DNA from: BCD1 sp965230565
GTDB lineage: Bacteria; Bacteroidota; Bacteroidia; Chitinophagales; Saprospiraceae
Reading direction: 5' to 3'
NCBI GenBank assembly: GCA_965230565.1
Contig: CBDDLH010000011.1
Location: 186,001 to 250,000 of the forward strand
DNA length: 64,000 nt
This document shows positions 1 to 9,064 of this stretch, in pieces (the first letter of the stretch is position 1; each line of letters opens with the position of its first letter). A model generated the notes under the pieces. The model was given only the letters and a program-made list of their open reading frames with translations, was not told where the DNA came from and did not search any database. The position numbers and the translations under genes are program-made.

Positions 1-1
1 A

Positions 2-1816
2 TTCATGACAGACGCCACCGCACGAATGATCCTCGATCAGGACGGTAACCTCGGGATAGGAACCAATAATCCCACTGAGATGCTGCACATCAAAGGTACG
101 GATTTCCCCAAAGCCATAGTGGAAGCCACAGGAGATGACAATACGCCTTTTATGACCCTGAAAACAGATGATGGCCTTTATAGTGATTTTGGAATGGAAC
201 TGGGAGATACCAGTACAATTGCATCTTATAACGATGGGACACCATTGGCCGGAACAGCATCATTAAATGCAGGTGTGGATACCAGACGATTGGTGCTCAA
301 CGCTTCCAATGGCCCCATCCATTTTATGAGTGGTTATGAAACCAGGATGTTCCTCAATAACATAGGACAACTCGGACTCGGAACTACCTCTCCCGAACGT
401 GAAATTCATCTCAAAGGCGGACCGGCGCGTGTGATGCTCGATGCTTTTGGCAGTAACAACGAAGCAGGTGTCCGGCTGAGAAGGAATTTTGATGTATTAG
501 GATATGATTATTTCAATTTTGAACTTCACCCTGATGAAACTTTAGTATCATTTGCAGACGGGACATCGTGGAGTAACGCTGCTGTCCTGGATGCAGGGCT
601 CAATACCGCCAGATTGGCCATTAACAGTGAGGGTGGCCCCTTACAGTTGCTCACCTCAGGACATACAAGGATGTACTTTGATAATAATGGAAAAGCAGGT
701 ATCGGAACCATGTCACCACAGTCAACTTTACATCTGCAAGGGGGTAGTGTAGAAGAGTCTTTACTGAGGCTCGAAGGGTCAAACCCCTGGATGGGATTTT
801 ACGATAACAATAACCTCAAAGGTTATGTATGGTACGCTAATGCGGATAACAGGATGGTTCTGGCCAATAAAGAAGAGGGTGATATCAGCTTTGATATTGG
901 CTATGGAACAAGAATGACTTTGGATAGTAATGGTGATCTTGGAATTGGAACAAATACCCCGGACACAAGGTTGCATGTAGTCGGTGATGTAAAGATCGAT
1001 GACAGTACTCCCGGACTTCAGTTTTTCGATGGTAACGACTGGCATGGATATTTTTACTCTGACCTGACTGACATGATCCTGGGGAACGTTCATGATAGTG
1101 ATATCCTGTTCCAGACCAATGCACTTACGAGAGGTAAACTCGGGAAAGAAGGTTTGGAGTTGCATAACCTTTCCTACAGACTGGATATGAAAAATACGAA
1201 CGCTACGGGGCCTGTCATTGGTGCTACCTATTCTGATAGTCCGACCAATATGCGTATGGCAACAACCGGCTTGGCCATTTCACCAATGGGGACCGTCGAT
1301 GCCGGGGATTATCCTCTGCGTGTTGTGGAATCTGGTGTTTATGGTATCAACCTTTTTAACGGAAGTTCTGAATCTGACTGGGAGCTGTATGTTTCTACAG
1401 GGGGCGATCTAAGCCTGTATGCCGACAATAGTTTCCGGGGCACTTTTGATGGTACTTCCGGTGATTATACCAGTGCCTCAGACAGAAGGTTGAAAACCAA
1501 TATTCGAAGTCTGGAATCAACTTTGGAGAAGTTACTAAAACTGGAACCTTCCCGTTATGAGTACATTGCAAATAATCCGACACAAAAAGAATCTATTGGG
1601 TTTATTGCACAGGATGTTCAGAAGTTATTCCCGGAACTCGTAAAGAAAAACACAAATGAACGTTCGGAAGGCATTTTTTCTCTGAATTATGCAGGCTTCA
1701 GTGTCCTTGCTGTCAAGGCAATCCAGGAGCAGCAGGAGATCATTGACAACCAGCAACAGGAGATCGATGACCTCAAAGCAAGACTGGATAAGATTGAAGC
1801 ATTGCTGAACAAGTAG
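2..1816 (+). CDS. Tail-fibre-like surface protein with S74 chaperone domain (5' partial)
   Basis: The reading frame is open to the window edge, so the N-terminus is missing; an internal ATG lies at 5. The visible ~600 residues carry repeated modules around GNLGIGTNNPTE-type motifs (LGIGT followed by a His-rich LH(I/V/L) strand), as in trimeric beta-helical fibre proteins. Near residues 495-560 the motif SDRRLKTNI and GFIAQDVQ identify the Peptidase_S74 intramolecular chaperone, which in phage endosialidases and many bacterial surface fibres drives trimer folding and then cleaves itself off. The last ~35 residues (EQQEIIDNQQQEIDDL) are a predicted coiled coil. Inference: secreted or surface-exposed fibre. 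No phage genes are nearby, so a phage tail role is unlikely. A terminator follows at once. Confidence 0.85.
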   Translation, partial: FMTDATARMILDQDGNLGIGTNNPTEMLHIKGTDFPKAIVEATGDDNTPFMTLKTDDGLYSDFGMELGDTSTIASYNDGTPLAGTASLNAGVDTRRLVLNASNGPIHFMSGYETRMFLNNIGQLGLGTTSPEREIHLKGGPARVMLDAFGSNNEAGVRLRRNFDVLGYDYFNFELHPDETLVSFADGTSWSNAAVLDAGLNTARLAINSEGGPLQLLTSGHTRMYFDNNGKAGIGTMSPQSTLHLQGGSVEESLLRLEGSNPWMGFYDNNNLKGYVWYANADNRMVLANKEEGDISFDIGYGTRMTLDSNGDLGIGTNTPDTRLHVVGDVKIDDSTPGLQFFDGNDWHGYFYSDLTDMILGNVHDSDILFQTNALTRGKLGKEGLELHNLSYRLDMKNTNATGPVIGATYSDSPTNMRMATTGLAISPMGTVDAGDYPLRVVESGVYGINLFNGSSESDWELYVSTGGDLSLYADNSFRGTFDGTSGDYTSASDRRLKTNIRSLESTLEKLLKLEPSRYEYIANNPTQKESIGFIAQDVQKLFPELVKKNTNERSEGIFSLNYAGFSVLAVKAIQEQQEIIDNQQQEIDDLKARLDKIEALLNK

Positions 1817-1850
1817 GAAAGGCGCTCTCTTTGTTACTTGAGTATGTTGA

Positions 1851-1877
1851 CAGGCGGTACTTGTACCGCCTGTTTTT
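1851..1877 (+). terminator. Rho-independent terminator after the S74 fibre gene
   Basis: A perfect 10-bp stem (CAGGCGGTAC / GTACCGCCTG) with a two-base loop is followed by five T. It sits 34 bases past the stop codon of the fibre gene. Confidence 0.8.
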
Positions 1878-1884
1878 CATTCCC

Positions 1885-1917
1885 AGAAATACTATTTTTC
1901 CAAAAAATAGTATTTCT
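1885..1917. repeat. Dispersed hairpin, family A copy 1
   Basis: A perfect 15-bp inverted repeat (AGAAATACTATTTTT and its complement, loop CCA). The same hairpin recurs at 45248-45278 with a one-base loop change. It lies four bases from the breakpoint of the duplicated nucleoid-protein gene fragment. It could act as a bidirectional terminator because each arm ends in a T-run, or be a tiny mobile repeat. Confidence 0.75.
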
Positions 1918-1922
1918 CAGCA

Positions 1923-2138
1923 TCAACTCTCCTCATCATAATAAAGCGTATAATACTTCAACCCTTTGGCTTCATCGTACCCCTGAACAATTCGGCTTTC
2001 GTTACCGTGGACGTAGACGTGAAAGTTCTTGTCAAGTTTGATCACACTGCGAAAACGTCGTTTTACATCCTTAAAGGCGTTGTTTGAGATCTCAAAAGTA
2101 TCTGCGACGGGAATGTCTGTCTCTTTGGTGTAATTTTC
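1923..2138 (-). pseudogene. Duplicated 3' fragment of the nucleoid-associated protein gene
   Basis: About 217 bases (1922-2138) repeat the 3' end of the full gene at 2342-3370 with five substitutions. All five are synonymous, so the last ~70 residues, from ENYTKETD to YYDEES and the stop, are identical. Homology stops abruptly at both ends. Upstream of it on the minus strand only ten unrelated codons (MVIIKPVQST) remain before the frame loses any likeness to the family, so the N-terminal three quarters is gone. It is read here as a relic of a second full copy or of a recombination event, probably not expressed as a working protein. Confidence 0.8.
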
Positions 2139-2341
2139 CGTCGATTGTACCGGTTTAATAATAACCAAGAGTTATCGGAATTATATTTTTTTTCTTCTGA
2201 CAGTTTAGTAAATATTCGTGATTAGAATACCTCTGATGCCCAAAGCATAGCATCCAAAAAATAAAAAAAGATTGCTCGTCAAGGCTTTCAGCTTTGACTG
2301 AGATATGCTTGTAGGACTTGTAGTCCGGGCGGAGCAGGAGA

Positions 2342-3370
2342 TCAACTCTCCTCATCATAATAAAGCGTATAATACTTCAACCCTTTGGCTTCATCGTACC
2401 CCTGAACAATTCGGCTTTCGTTACCGTGGACGTAGACGTGAAAGTTCTTGTCAAGTTTGATTACACTGCGAAAACGTCGTTTTACATCCTTAAAAGCATT
2501 GTTGGAAATCTCAAAAGTATCTGCGACGGGAATGTCTGTCTCTTTGGTGTAATTTTCTTTATAGGACTTGAAGGTAGCAGCAGTATCAGGATTGGAAAAA
2601 ACTTCTGTCTGGAAGCTGTCGGTGTCGAAGAACTCATTCTGGGAGAAGTAGGCAATGGTGTTGTTCTTTACTTCGATCTGTTCGTTGGTACTTATCTCGT
2701 CATTGGTTTCGGCGAAATGGCGGGCCATGTCCATAAAGTTTTGGGTATAGTGGTAATTATCTTCCCGCTGTTTGATGTTTAGAAAGGAAGTTTTCCAGTA
2801 TTCGGCCTCCTTTGATTTGGTATCTACGATGCTGACCAGGTAGCCGTCGGTTTTTTCGATATTGAAAATGATGCAGCCCTTATCCAGTTTGTTGATGTTG
2901 ACACCCGTATGGAAATCGATCTCGAAACCATCTTCTTTTTCATCCACCCGAAGGTAAGTATCCTTGTTTTCTGTTTTGAACAGTCCAATAGCATCCACCA
3001 GTTCGTCCTCGACCACACAATCTTTCAGCATCACTACATAAAATTCACCCCCATTGATCTTCGGGTGATTGGATTGTTCGTATAAATGGCGGCTGATATT
3101 CCTGGATTGATCCAGCAATGAGTCAGGCTGTTCGAAGATCTTTGCTGCAAAGGAATAGACTTCATTGAGTTCGATATCGGTGCTATGGGAAAAGTTGTAG
3201 AAGACCTCGTTTTTAAAAGGTGAAAGGAAGTATTTCAGCAAAAGGTCCTTCATCAATTCACTACCCAACTGCAATTCCTCTTCCGAAAATTTAATGCCTT
3301 CCTCCCTGGATTTATTTCCAACTTTGTGGACAAAGGTCCTTCCTAATCTTACATCTGAGAAATTTATCAT
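2342..3370 (-). CDS. Nucleoid-associated protein, NdpA/YejK family
   Basis: The 342-residue protein matches the 37-kDa nucleoid-associated family (PF04245), cytoplasmic proteins that bind DNA and whose role is poorly understood. Features include an acidic N-terminal half, a central NGGEFYVVML strand, GCIIFNIEK and the C-terminal basic segment FKDVKRRFRSVIKLD. The length is typical of the family. I chose the ATG at 3370 (MINFSDVRLG) because the longer form would start at GTG 3388 inside the repeat at 3386-3434. It lies 71 bases downstream of uvrA on the same strand, separated by that repeat. Its 3' end is duplicated at 1922-2138. Confidence 0.85.
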   Translation of the reverse strand: MINFSDVRLGRTFVHKVGNKSREEGIKFSEEELQLGSELMKDLLLKYFLSPFKNEVFYNFSHSTDIELNEVYSFAAKIFEQPDSLLDQSRNISRHLYEQSNHPKINGGEFYVVMLKDCVVEDELVDAIGLFKTENKDTYLRVDEKEDGFEIDFHTGVNINKLDKGCIIFNIEKTDGYLVSIVDTKSKEAEYWKTSFLNIKQREDNYHYTQNFMDMARHFAETNDEISTNEQIEVKNNTIAYFSQNEFFDTDSFQTEVFSNPDTAATFKSYKENYTKETDIPVADTFEISNNAFKDVKRRFRSVIKLDKNFHVYVHGNESRIVQGYDEAKGLKYYTLYYDEES

Positions 3371-3385
3371 TCCTGCTTTTTTTAC

Positions 3386-3434
3386 CACATAGTCATAAAG
3401 TCATAAAGTGCTTTGTGTGCTATGTGACTATGTG
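3386..3434. repeat. Dispersed inverted repeat, family B copy 1
   Basis: CACATAGTCA (3386-3395) pairs perfectly with TGACTATGTG (3425-3434). The inner part contains direct repeats of TCATAAAG. The same arms occur at 54416-54481, and one half arm near 60988. Here it sits between the uvrA stop codon and the next gene, where it could attenuate transcription. Confidence 0.65.
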
Positions 3435-3441
3435 TTTAAAA

Positions 3442-6291
3442 TTATAGTTCAAGTTTCAAAAAACGCCCTGTATGGCTGGTTTTATGTTTGGCAACCTTCT
3501 CCGGGGTGCCTTCGCAAACAATAGTTCCGCCACCGCTACCACCTTCAGGCCCGATGTCGATAATATGATCGGCCACTTTGATCACATCCATATTGTGTTC
3601 AATGACGACAACGGTATTACCTTTTTCCACCAGTTTGTTTAAAACATTCAGTAAATGCCGAATATCTTCAAAATGTAATCCGGTGGTTGGTTCATCAAGA
3701 ATATAAATGGTATTTCCGGTATCGCGTTTGGATAATTCCTCGGCCAATTTAACCCTTTGAGCTTCCCCCCCGGAAAGAGTAGTCGCCTGCTGCCCTAAAG
3801 TGATATATCCCAATCCGACATCGTTCAGCGTTTTAACTCTTCGATAGATTTTCGGAATTGGTTTGAAAAATTCCACGGCTTCTTCCACCGTCATATCCAG
3901 CACATCACTGATGGATTTTCCTTTGTATAAGACCTCCCGGGTTTCGCGGTTGTAACGCAGGCCCATACATTTTTCGCAATGTACATAAACATCCGGAAGG
4001 AAATTCATTTCGATTACCCGCATACCGGAACCCTGACATTCTTCGCACCGCCCGCCTTTGACGTTGAAGGAGAATCTGCCGGGTTTATATCCACGGATTT
4101 TGGATTCGGGAAGTTCTGAAAATAACTTTCGAATATCCGTAAACAAACCTGTGTAAGTCGCCGGGTTTGACCTTGGAGTTCTACCGATTGGTGACTGGTC
4201 AATTTCAATAACCTTGTCCAGGTGATCCAACCCTTCGATGGATTTGTATTTTAAAGGCTTGCCAAGACTTTTGTGGAATTGTCTTCTCAAAATGGGGTAG
4301 AGGGTTTCATTGATCAGCGATGATTTTCCGCTCCCGGATACTCCCGTGATACAAACAAAAACGCCCAGGGGAATCTTGAGATTTACATTTTTCAGGTTAT
4401 GGCCAATGGCTCCTTTTAATTTAAGGTGTTTGCCATTGCTTTTTCGCCTTTTTTTCGGAATCTCGATGGCTTTTTTATTGGTCAGGTAGTCTGCGGTCAG
4501 GGTGTGGACCTTTTTTAGGAAATCCTTAGGTATGCCAGCTCCAACCAGTTCGCCGCCGTGCTTTCCGGCTCCCGGACCGAGGTCGATCAGATAATCCGAA
4601 GCCAGCATGATATCTTTATCGTGTTCAACTACGATCACAGAGTTGCCAATGGAGGAAAGTTCTTTGAGGGCTTCGATAAGTTTTTGATTATCTCTTTGGT
4701 GTAAACCAATGCTTGGTTCGTCCAGAATATAGGTAACTCCGGTGAGTTGAGAGCCGATCTGGGTGGCCAGTCTGATACGTTGAGCCTCTCCCCCTGAAAG
4801 TGTTCTGGCCGGCCGGTCAAGCGCAAGGTAAGTCAGGCCTACATGAAGCAAAAACCGCAAACGGAACCTGATCTCCTTCAGTATTTCCGTGGCAATGATC
4901 AGTTGACGGTCGGACAAATGATTTTCGATGTCCTCCATCCACTGGCTGAGTTCCACCAGGTCCATAGTGGCAAGATCTGCAATATTTTTGTCATTGAGTT
5001 TGAAATGCAGGGCTTCCTGTTTGAGCCTTTGTCCATTGCATTCCGGGCATTTGTCGATCATCATAAAATCCTCCGCCCAGCCGCGAATCTTTTCCGAAGT
5101 GGAATTTTTGTACCAGCGGGTCAGCATCTTGATCAGGCCCTGTTCGGCCAGGTCATAGGAATAATCATTGTGTGGATTGACCCGGATATTGAAACTATCA
5201 TCTCCTCCATGTAAGATGGTTTCCAGGGCTTTTTTGGGAATGTCCTTGATTGGTGTAGAAAAACTGAATTTATATTTTTTGGCAATGGCCCGGAGTTGTT
5301 TAAATGTGAGGTTGTCGCGAACTTCCCCAAAAGGGGCAATGCCTTTTTTGTTAATGCTTTTACTATCATCCGGGATCACTTTTTCCATGTCAACCGTATT
5401 GACTTTCCCTAATCCTTTACAGGTTGGGCAATAACCGTATGGTGAGTTGAAAGAAAAAGTATTGGGAGAAGGTTCATCGTAAGAAATGCCGGATTCCGGA
5501 TCCATCAGGTGTTTACTAAAGGTAGAAACTTCTTCGGATTCATAGTCCAGAACCAGCAAAAGACCGTTACCTAGTTTGAGGGCTGCTTCCACCGATTCAT
5601 TAAAGCGGTCGTTATGCTTTGGATCCATTTTCAGGCGGTCTACCACAACCTCGATATCGTGAACCTTGTATCGGTCGACTTGCATGCCCGGAGTGATCTC
5701 AATTATTTCTCCATCCACTCTGACACGTGCGTAACCCTGCTTTCTGGTATATTCAAAAAGCTCGCGATAATGTCCCTTTCGCCCTTTTACCAAAGGAGCT
5801 AACAAGGCAATTTTACGGCCTGCATACTGGGTCAGGATATGGTCTTTCATCTGCGCCTCGGTGTACTTGACCATTTTTTTACCGGTCACATGAGAATAAG
5901 CTTCCCCTGCTCTGGCAAACAACAGACGCAGGAAGTCGTAAACTTCCGTTACGGTACCAACGGTGGAACGAGGATTTCTTCCGGTAGTTTTTTGTTCAAT
6001 CGAAATGACCGGACTCAAGCCGGTTATTTTCTCTACATCGGGTCGCTCCATTTCTCCGATGAACTGACGAGCATAGGCTGAGAAAGTTTCCATGTAGCGG
6101 CGTTGTCCTTCCGCAAAAATAGTGTCGAAAGCGAGTGATGATTTTCCGCTGCCGCTGATACCGGTAATGACTACCAATTGGTTTCGCGGAATCTGGAGGT
6201 CCAGATCCTTGAGGTTGTGTACCCGGGCACCGATGACTTCGATGTAGTCTTCTGAAAAACCATTGAGGTCGGGTGTGTTGTCTTTTGTCAT
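3442..6291 (-). CDS. uvrA: UvrABC system protein A (excinuclease ABC subunit A)
   Basis: UvrA is the damage-recognition ATPase of nucleotide excision repair; it dimerises, loads UvrB on damaged DNA and acts in the cytoplasm. The 949-residue length is normal. Two ABC ATPase modules are visible: Walker A GISGSGKSS at about 45-53 and GVSGSGKSS at about 641-649, signatures LSGGEAQRIRLA and LSGGEAQRVKLA, and Walker B regions YILDEPSIGLH and YILDEPTTGLH. Zinc-binding cysteine pairs are present (CPTC with CPEC in the first half; CEEC with CEKC in the second). ATG 6291 fits the usual N-terminus (YIEVIGARVHNLKDL). No LexA box was recognised upstream. Confidence 0.98.
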   Translation of the reverse strand: MTKDNTPDLNGFSEDYIEVIGARVHNLKDLDLQIPRNQLVVITGISGSGKSSLAFDTIFAEGQRRYMETFSAYARQFIGEMERPDVEKITGLSPVISIEQKTTGRNPRSTVGTVTEVYDFLRLLFARAGEAYSHVTGKKMVKYTEAQMKDHILTQYAGRKIALLAPLVKGRKGHYRELFEYTRKQGYARVRVDGEIIEITPGMQVDRYKVHDIEVVVDRLKMDPKHNDRFNESVEAALKLGNGLLLVLDYESEEVSTFSKHLMDPESGISYDEPSPNTFSFNSPYGYCPTCKGLGKVNTVDMEKVIPDDSKSINKKGIAPFGEVRDNLTFKQLRAIAKKYKFSFSTPIKDIPKKALETILHGGDDSFNIRVNPHNDYSYDLAEQGLIKMLTRWYKNSTSEKIRGWAEDFMMIDKCPECNGQRLKQEALHFKLNDKNIADLATMDLVELSQWMEDIENHLSDRQLIIATEILKEIRFRLRFLLHVGLTYLALDRPARTLSGGEAQRIRLATQIGSQLTGVTYILDEPSIGLHQRDNQKLIEALKELSSIGNSVIVVEHDKDIMLASDYLIDLGPGAGKHGGELVGAGIPKDFLKKVHTLTADYLTNKKAIEIPKKRRKSNGKHLKLKGAIGHNLKNVNLKIPLGVFVCITGVSGSGKSSLINETLYPILRRQFHKSLGKPLKYKSIEGLDHLDKVIEIDQSPIGRTPRSNPATYTGLFTDIRKLFSELPESKIRGYKPGRFSFNVKGGRCEECQGSGMRVIEMNFLPDVYVHCEKCMGLRYNRETREVLYKGKSISDVLDMTVEEAVEFFKPIPKIYRRVKTLNDVGLGYITLGQQATTLSGGEAQRVKLAEELSKRDTGNTIYILDEPTTGLHFEDIRHLLNVLNKLVEKGNTVVVIEHNMDVIKVADHIIDIGPEGGSGGGTIVCEGTPEKVAKHKTSHTGRFLKLEL

Positions 6292-6524
6292 GGATCCCTT
6301 TTGCGTTTATTGCTGAACAAAATACGAATGGCGCTTGTTTTAAAATTGGAGCACGAAAAGCAAAAATAACAATTTTTTGTTTTAAATTCTATCCCGAATT
6401 TATTGTCTTCTCCTTTACCTTTTTATTGTTGAACAAACCTTTTTGGTCATGTTTGCTGTTTTGTATGTAAATTAGATAGAACAGCTGATGAAAACCAGGA
6501 CCTGTAAGTATTAATTCAGGTGTT

Positions 6525-8672
6525 ATGAAACTAAAACTATTTCTGCTAAGTTTTTTTTGCTCAGTTAATCTGGCTCTTTTGACCGCTCAGGAACCCTTTA
6601 CCTGTGGAGGTCAGTATTTTCTTAGTCTTTCTCCAACAGTGACCAGTAATTCAGGACTTTATTTGGTGGAAATCGATCCGGCAACGGGCAATACCGTTTT
6701 TGATCCGATTGCAACTTCAGTAGGTGCTACGGTTAACGCGATGGGTTACCGGAGCACTGATAATTTCATTTACGGAGTACATCCGATCAATTTGAACCTA
6801 TACCGGCTGGGACAAGATGGTGTAGCTGAGTTTCTGGGGGTTCCTTCCGGGATCATTTCCAACGGTTATGCCTATTATGCCGGGGACGTTACGCCTGACG
6901 GGAATTACCTGGTATTGCTCGGGCAATCGAATTTTAACGGCATAAATGGGTATCTTGCCTTTGTTGATCTCAATGACCCGAATTACCAGGTGACATCGCT
7001 GGAATTGATCAATCCCCTTGAAGGAATTTTTGATATTGCTTTTGACCCGTTTACCGGGGAATTATATGGCTTTAGTACAGGTGATGCCCGATTGGTGAAG
7101 ATCGATCCGGCAACAGCGACGATCTCCAGTGGTTTTCCGGCACAGCCTCAGGTTAACCAGGTAGGAGCCGTTTTTTTTGATGTTTTTGGGAATTTGTTTG
7201 GTTACGGTACCATTAACAATCAGCCGACTTTAGTGGGTATTGATAAAGAAACGGGTATCATGACTTCTCTGGCCAATGGTCCCCCGTCCGGTGGTGAAGA
7301 TGGTTGTTCCTGTCCATATACCATCGATCTTCAAAAAACGGTGTCAACGGATGTTGCATTACCATGTACCGAAGTGATCTATACTTTTATTATTTCCAAT
7401 GGTTCAGGAGTTTTGCAGACCGGGCTTCAGTTAACCGATGTATTGCCTGAAGAATTTGAAGTGCTGGAAATCCTTTCCAATCCTTTTGGTGGTATTGAAT
7501 CCATTAATGACCATGCTTTTGATATCAGTGGAATGAGTGTTCCTCCGGGAATCGACAGTATCCAGATTTTGGTGGAGATCGGGCAGGAAGCTTTGGGCGA
7601 ATACCAGAATCAGGCTGTTTTGACCGGATTGCCGCCTTCCTTACAGGATGTCGTATTTTCCGATTATCCGGAAACGGTTATCTCACCTGACAGCACACCT
7701 ATTTTTATCGAACCGCTGGATATTACTTTCATAGAGGAAGAATACTATATATGCCCCGGAGATTTTGAAGTCCTTGATGCATCCCTGTATGGGGTAAGTT
7801 ATTTGTGGAACGATGGTTCAGTGCTTCCGATTCGGGTGTTGGAAGAGCCGGGAGATTATGCGGTTACCGTAACCTCTGGTTGTGATCAGGTGGTCGCTAA
7901 TTTTACGGTCATACAGGAGTTGGAATATACTTATCTGGATGAGCAGTATTACATATGTGAAGACGAACCAATTGTGCTCGATGTATCCGAATATGGAGAT
8001 ATTTATCTTTGGGATAATGGTTCGGAAGAGCCCCAGAAGATTGTGGATGATGTAGGTACACATGCTGTTACCGTTTATGACGGATGTGATGTTTCGATCA
8101 TCGATTTTGAAATTTTAATAGAAGACTTTTTCGTGGATATCATTCCTGAATATATACAGATCGACCTTGGCATGTCTGCTCCGATTAATGCAATATATTA
8201 TGCCGGGGATGCTCCGGTTACTTTTAGTTGGCTGGATCCTTTGGGCGGGACCCTATCCTGTCAGGACTGTTTAGATAATGTGGCTTCACCCCTTGATGAT
8301 GTAATGTATACGCTTCTGATGTCCGTTGAAAACGGATGTGTCTACCAAGATTCCGTGGAAGTTGATGTGAGGAAGGATCGTGCGGTTTTTATTCCTAATG
8401 CCATCAGTCCGAATGGAGACGGAATCAATGAATACTTCTATGTTCAAAGTAAATTGAATAATGTGGAAGTAAGTAAAATGAGCATCTTCGATCGCTGGGG
8501 AAATCTGGTGTTCATGACGGAAGATATTCCTGTGAATCAGGAGAGCGTAGGCTGGGATGCCCGCTATAATGGAGAGCCCGTCCAGAGTGGGGTTTTTGTT
8601 TACGTAATTGAGTTGAAATTTATAGACGGCTTCATTCGGTTGCGGAAGGGTGATGTTACGGTGATCAGGTAG
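6525..8672 (+). CDS. Secreted protein with gliding-motility-type (T9SS type B) C-terminal domain
   Basis: A 715-residue exported protein. Residues 1-21 form a signal peptide ending LLTAQ. Residues ~25-265 form a beta-propeller-like region (LYLVEIDPATGN, NAMGYRSTDNFIYGVHP) like the DUF6923 domain. Residues ~270-385 resemble a DUF11 repeat (TIDLQKTVSTDVAL, LTDVLPEEFEVLEI). Two similar Ig-like repeats follow (YYICPGDFEVLDASLYG and YYICEDEPIVLDVSEYG). The C-terminal ~90 residues (IPNAISPNGDGINEYF, IFDRWGNLVF, GVFVYVIEL) are the CHU_C/type B sorting domain that sends proteins through the type IX system, usually into SprF/PorP-dependent secretion. Ligand and function are unknown. Confidence 0.9.
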   Translation: MKLKLFLLSFFCSVNLALLTAQEPFTCGGQYFLSLSPTVTSNSGLYLVEIDPATGNTVFDPIATSVGATVNAMGYRSTDNFIYGVHPINLNLYRLGQDGVAEFLGVPSGIISNGYAYYAGDVTPDGNYLVLLGQSNFNGINGYLAFVDLNDPNYQVTSLELINPLEGIFDIAFDPFTGELYGFSTGDARLVKIDPATATISSGFPAQPQVNQVGAVFFDVFGNLFGYGTINNQPTLVGIDKETGIMTSLANGPPSGGEDGCSCPYTIDLQKTVSTDVALPCTEVIYTFIISNGSGVLQTGLQLTDVLPEEFEVLEILSNPFGGIESINDHAFDISGMSVPPGIDSIQILVEIGQEALGEYQNQAVLTGLPPSLQDVVFSDYPETVISPDSTPIFIEPLDITFIEEEYYICPGDFEVLDASLYGVSYLWNDGSVLPIRVLEEPGDYAVTVTSGCDQVVANFTVIQELEYTYLDEQYYICEDEPIVLDVSEYGDIYLWDNGSEEPQKIVDDVGTHAVTVYDGCDVSIIDFEILIEDFFVDIIPEYIQIDLGMSAPINAIYYAGDAPVTFSWLDPLGGTLSCQDCLDNVASPLDDVMYTLLMSVENGCVYQDSVEVDVRKDRAVFIPNAISPNGDGINEYFYVQSKLNNVEVSKMSIFDRWGNLVFMTEDIPVNQESVGWDARYNGEPVQSGVFVYVIELKFIDGFIRLRKGDVTVIR

Positions 8673-8753
8673 TTGCTGGTTACTGGTGCGGACTCTTAAT
8701 AATTCAGGTAATTTAGTGAAAACTAAATACCTTGCTTATGAACTAACAGCTTG

Positions 8754-8890
8754 ATTGCACCGTGCTTCAGCGCGGTGGTTAAAATAAAGTAGATACCCGA
8801 GGGCTTTAGCCCTTTCGTACATTAACAAAAGGCCTAAAGGCCTGAAATTCTACTCCAATCAATGGGCACCGCGCTGAAGCACGGTGCAAT
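8754..8890. repeat. MITE/REP-like element with 24-bp perfect terminal inverted repeats
   Basis: Arm 8754-8777 (starting ATTGCACCGTGCTTC) is exactly complementary to 8867-8890. The 89-base centre contains two small hairpins, GGGCT-TT-AGCCC at 8801-8812 and AGGCCT-AA-AGGCCT near 8830. There is no reading frame of note. The structure resembles non-autonomous elements or large REP-type repeats lying between convergent genes. Confidence 0.75.
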
Positions 8891-9020
8891 TGAGATATTT
8901 TAAAACAACTTCAATAAAACCAAGGACTTTTCCTTAGTGTAATGTTGATTCAAAACCCTATTGTTTGTCTAGCACTTTTTAAGAGTCCAGCCTACCACGA
9001 GTTTATAAGAATTCGCACAA

Positions 9021-9060
9021 GTTGCTGGTTGCCGGTTAAATTCAACCAGCAACCAGCAAC
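9021..9060. repeat. Dispersed GTTGCTGGTT repeat, family C hairpin
   Basis: GTTGCTGGTTG (9021-9031) pairs perfectly with CAACCAGCAAC (9050-9060), just past the metalloprotease stop codon. Related sequence occurs at 8672-8687 and 56554-56634. Confidence 0.65.
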
Positions 9061-9064
9061 CCGA

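Larger units (their letters stand above)
8673..9064. other. Intergenic region made mostly of repeats
   Basis: These 392 bases between two convergent genes hold no convincing gene. They contain a GTTGCTGGTT element at 8672-8687, the long inverted repeat at 8754-8890 and another GTTGCTGGTT hairpin at 9021-9060. Confidence 0.7.

Noticed and set aside
5..1816. Prophage tail fibre
   Set aside because: The S74 domain also occurs on bacterial surface fibres, and no phage structural, lysis or integrase genes lie in the window; the upstream side cannot be seen.
2155..2358. Minus-strand frame between the duplicated fragment and the full nucleoid-protein gene
   Set aside because: No family likeness and an odd composition; probably spacer sequence.
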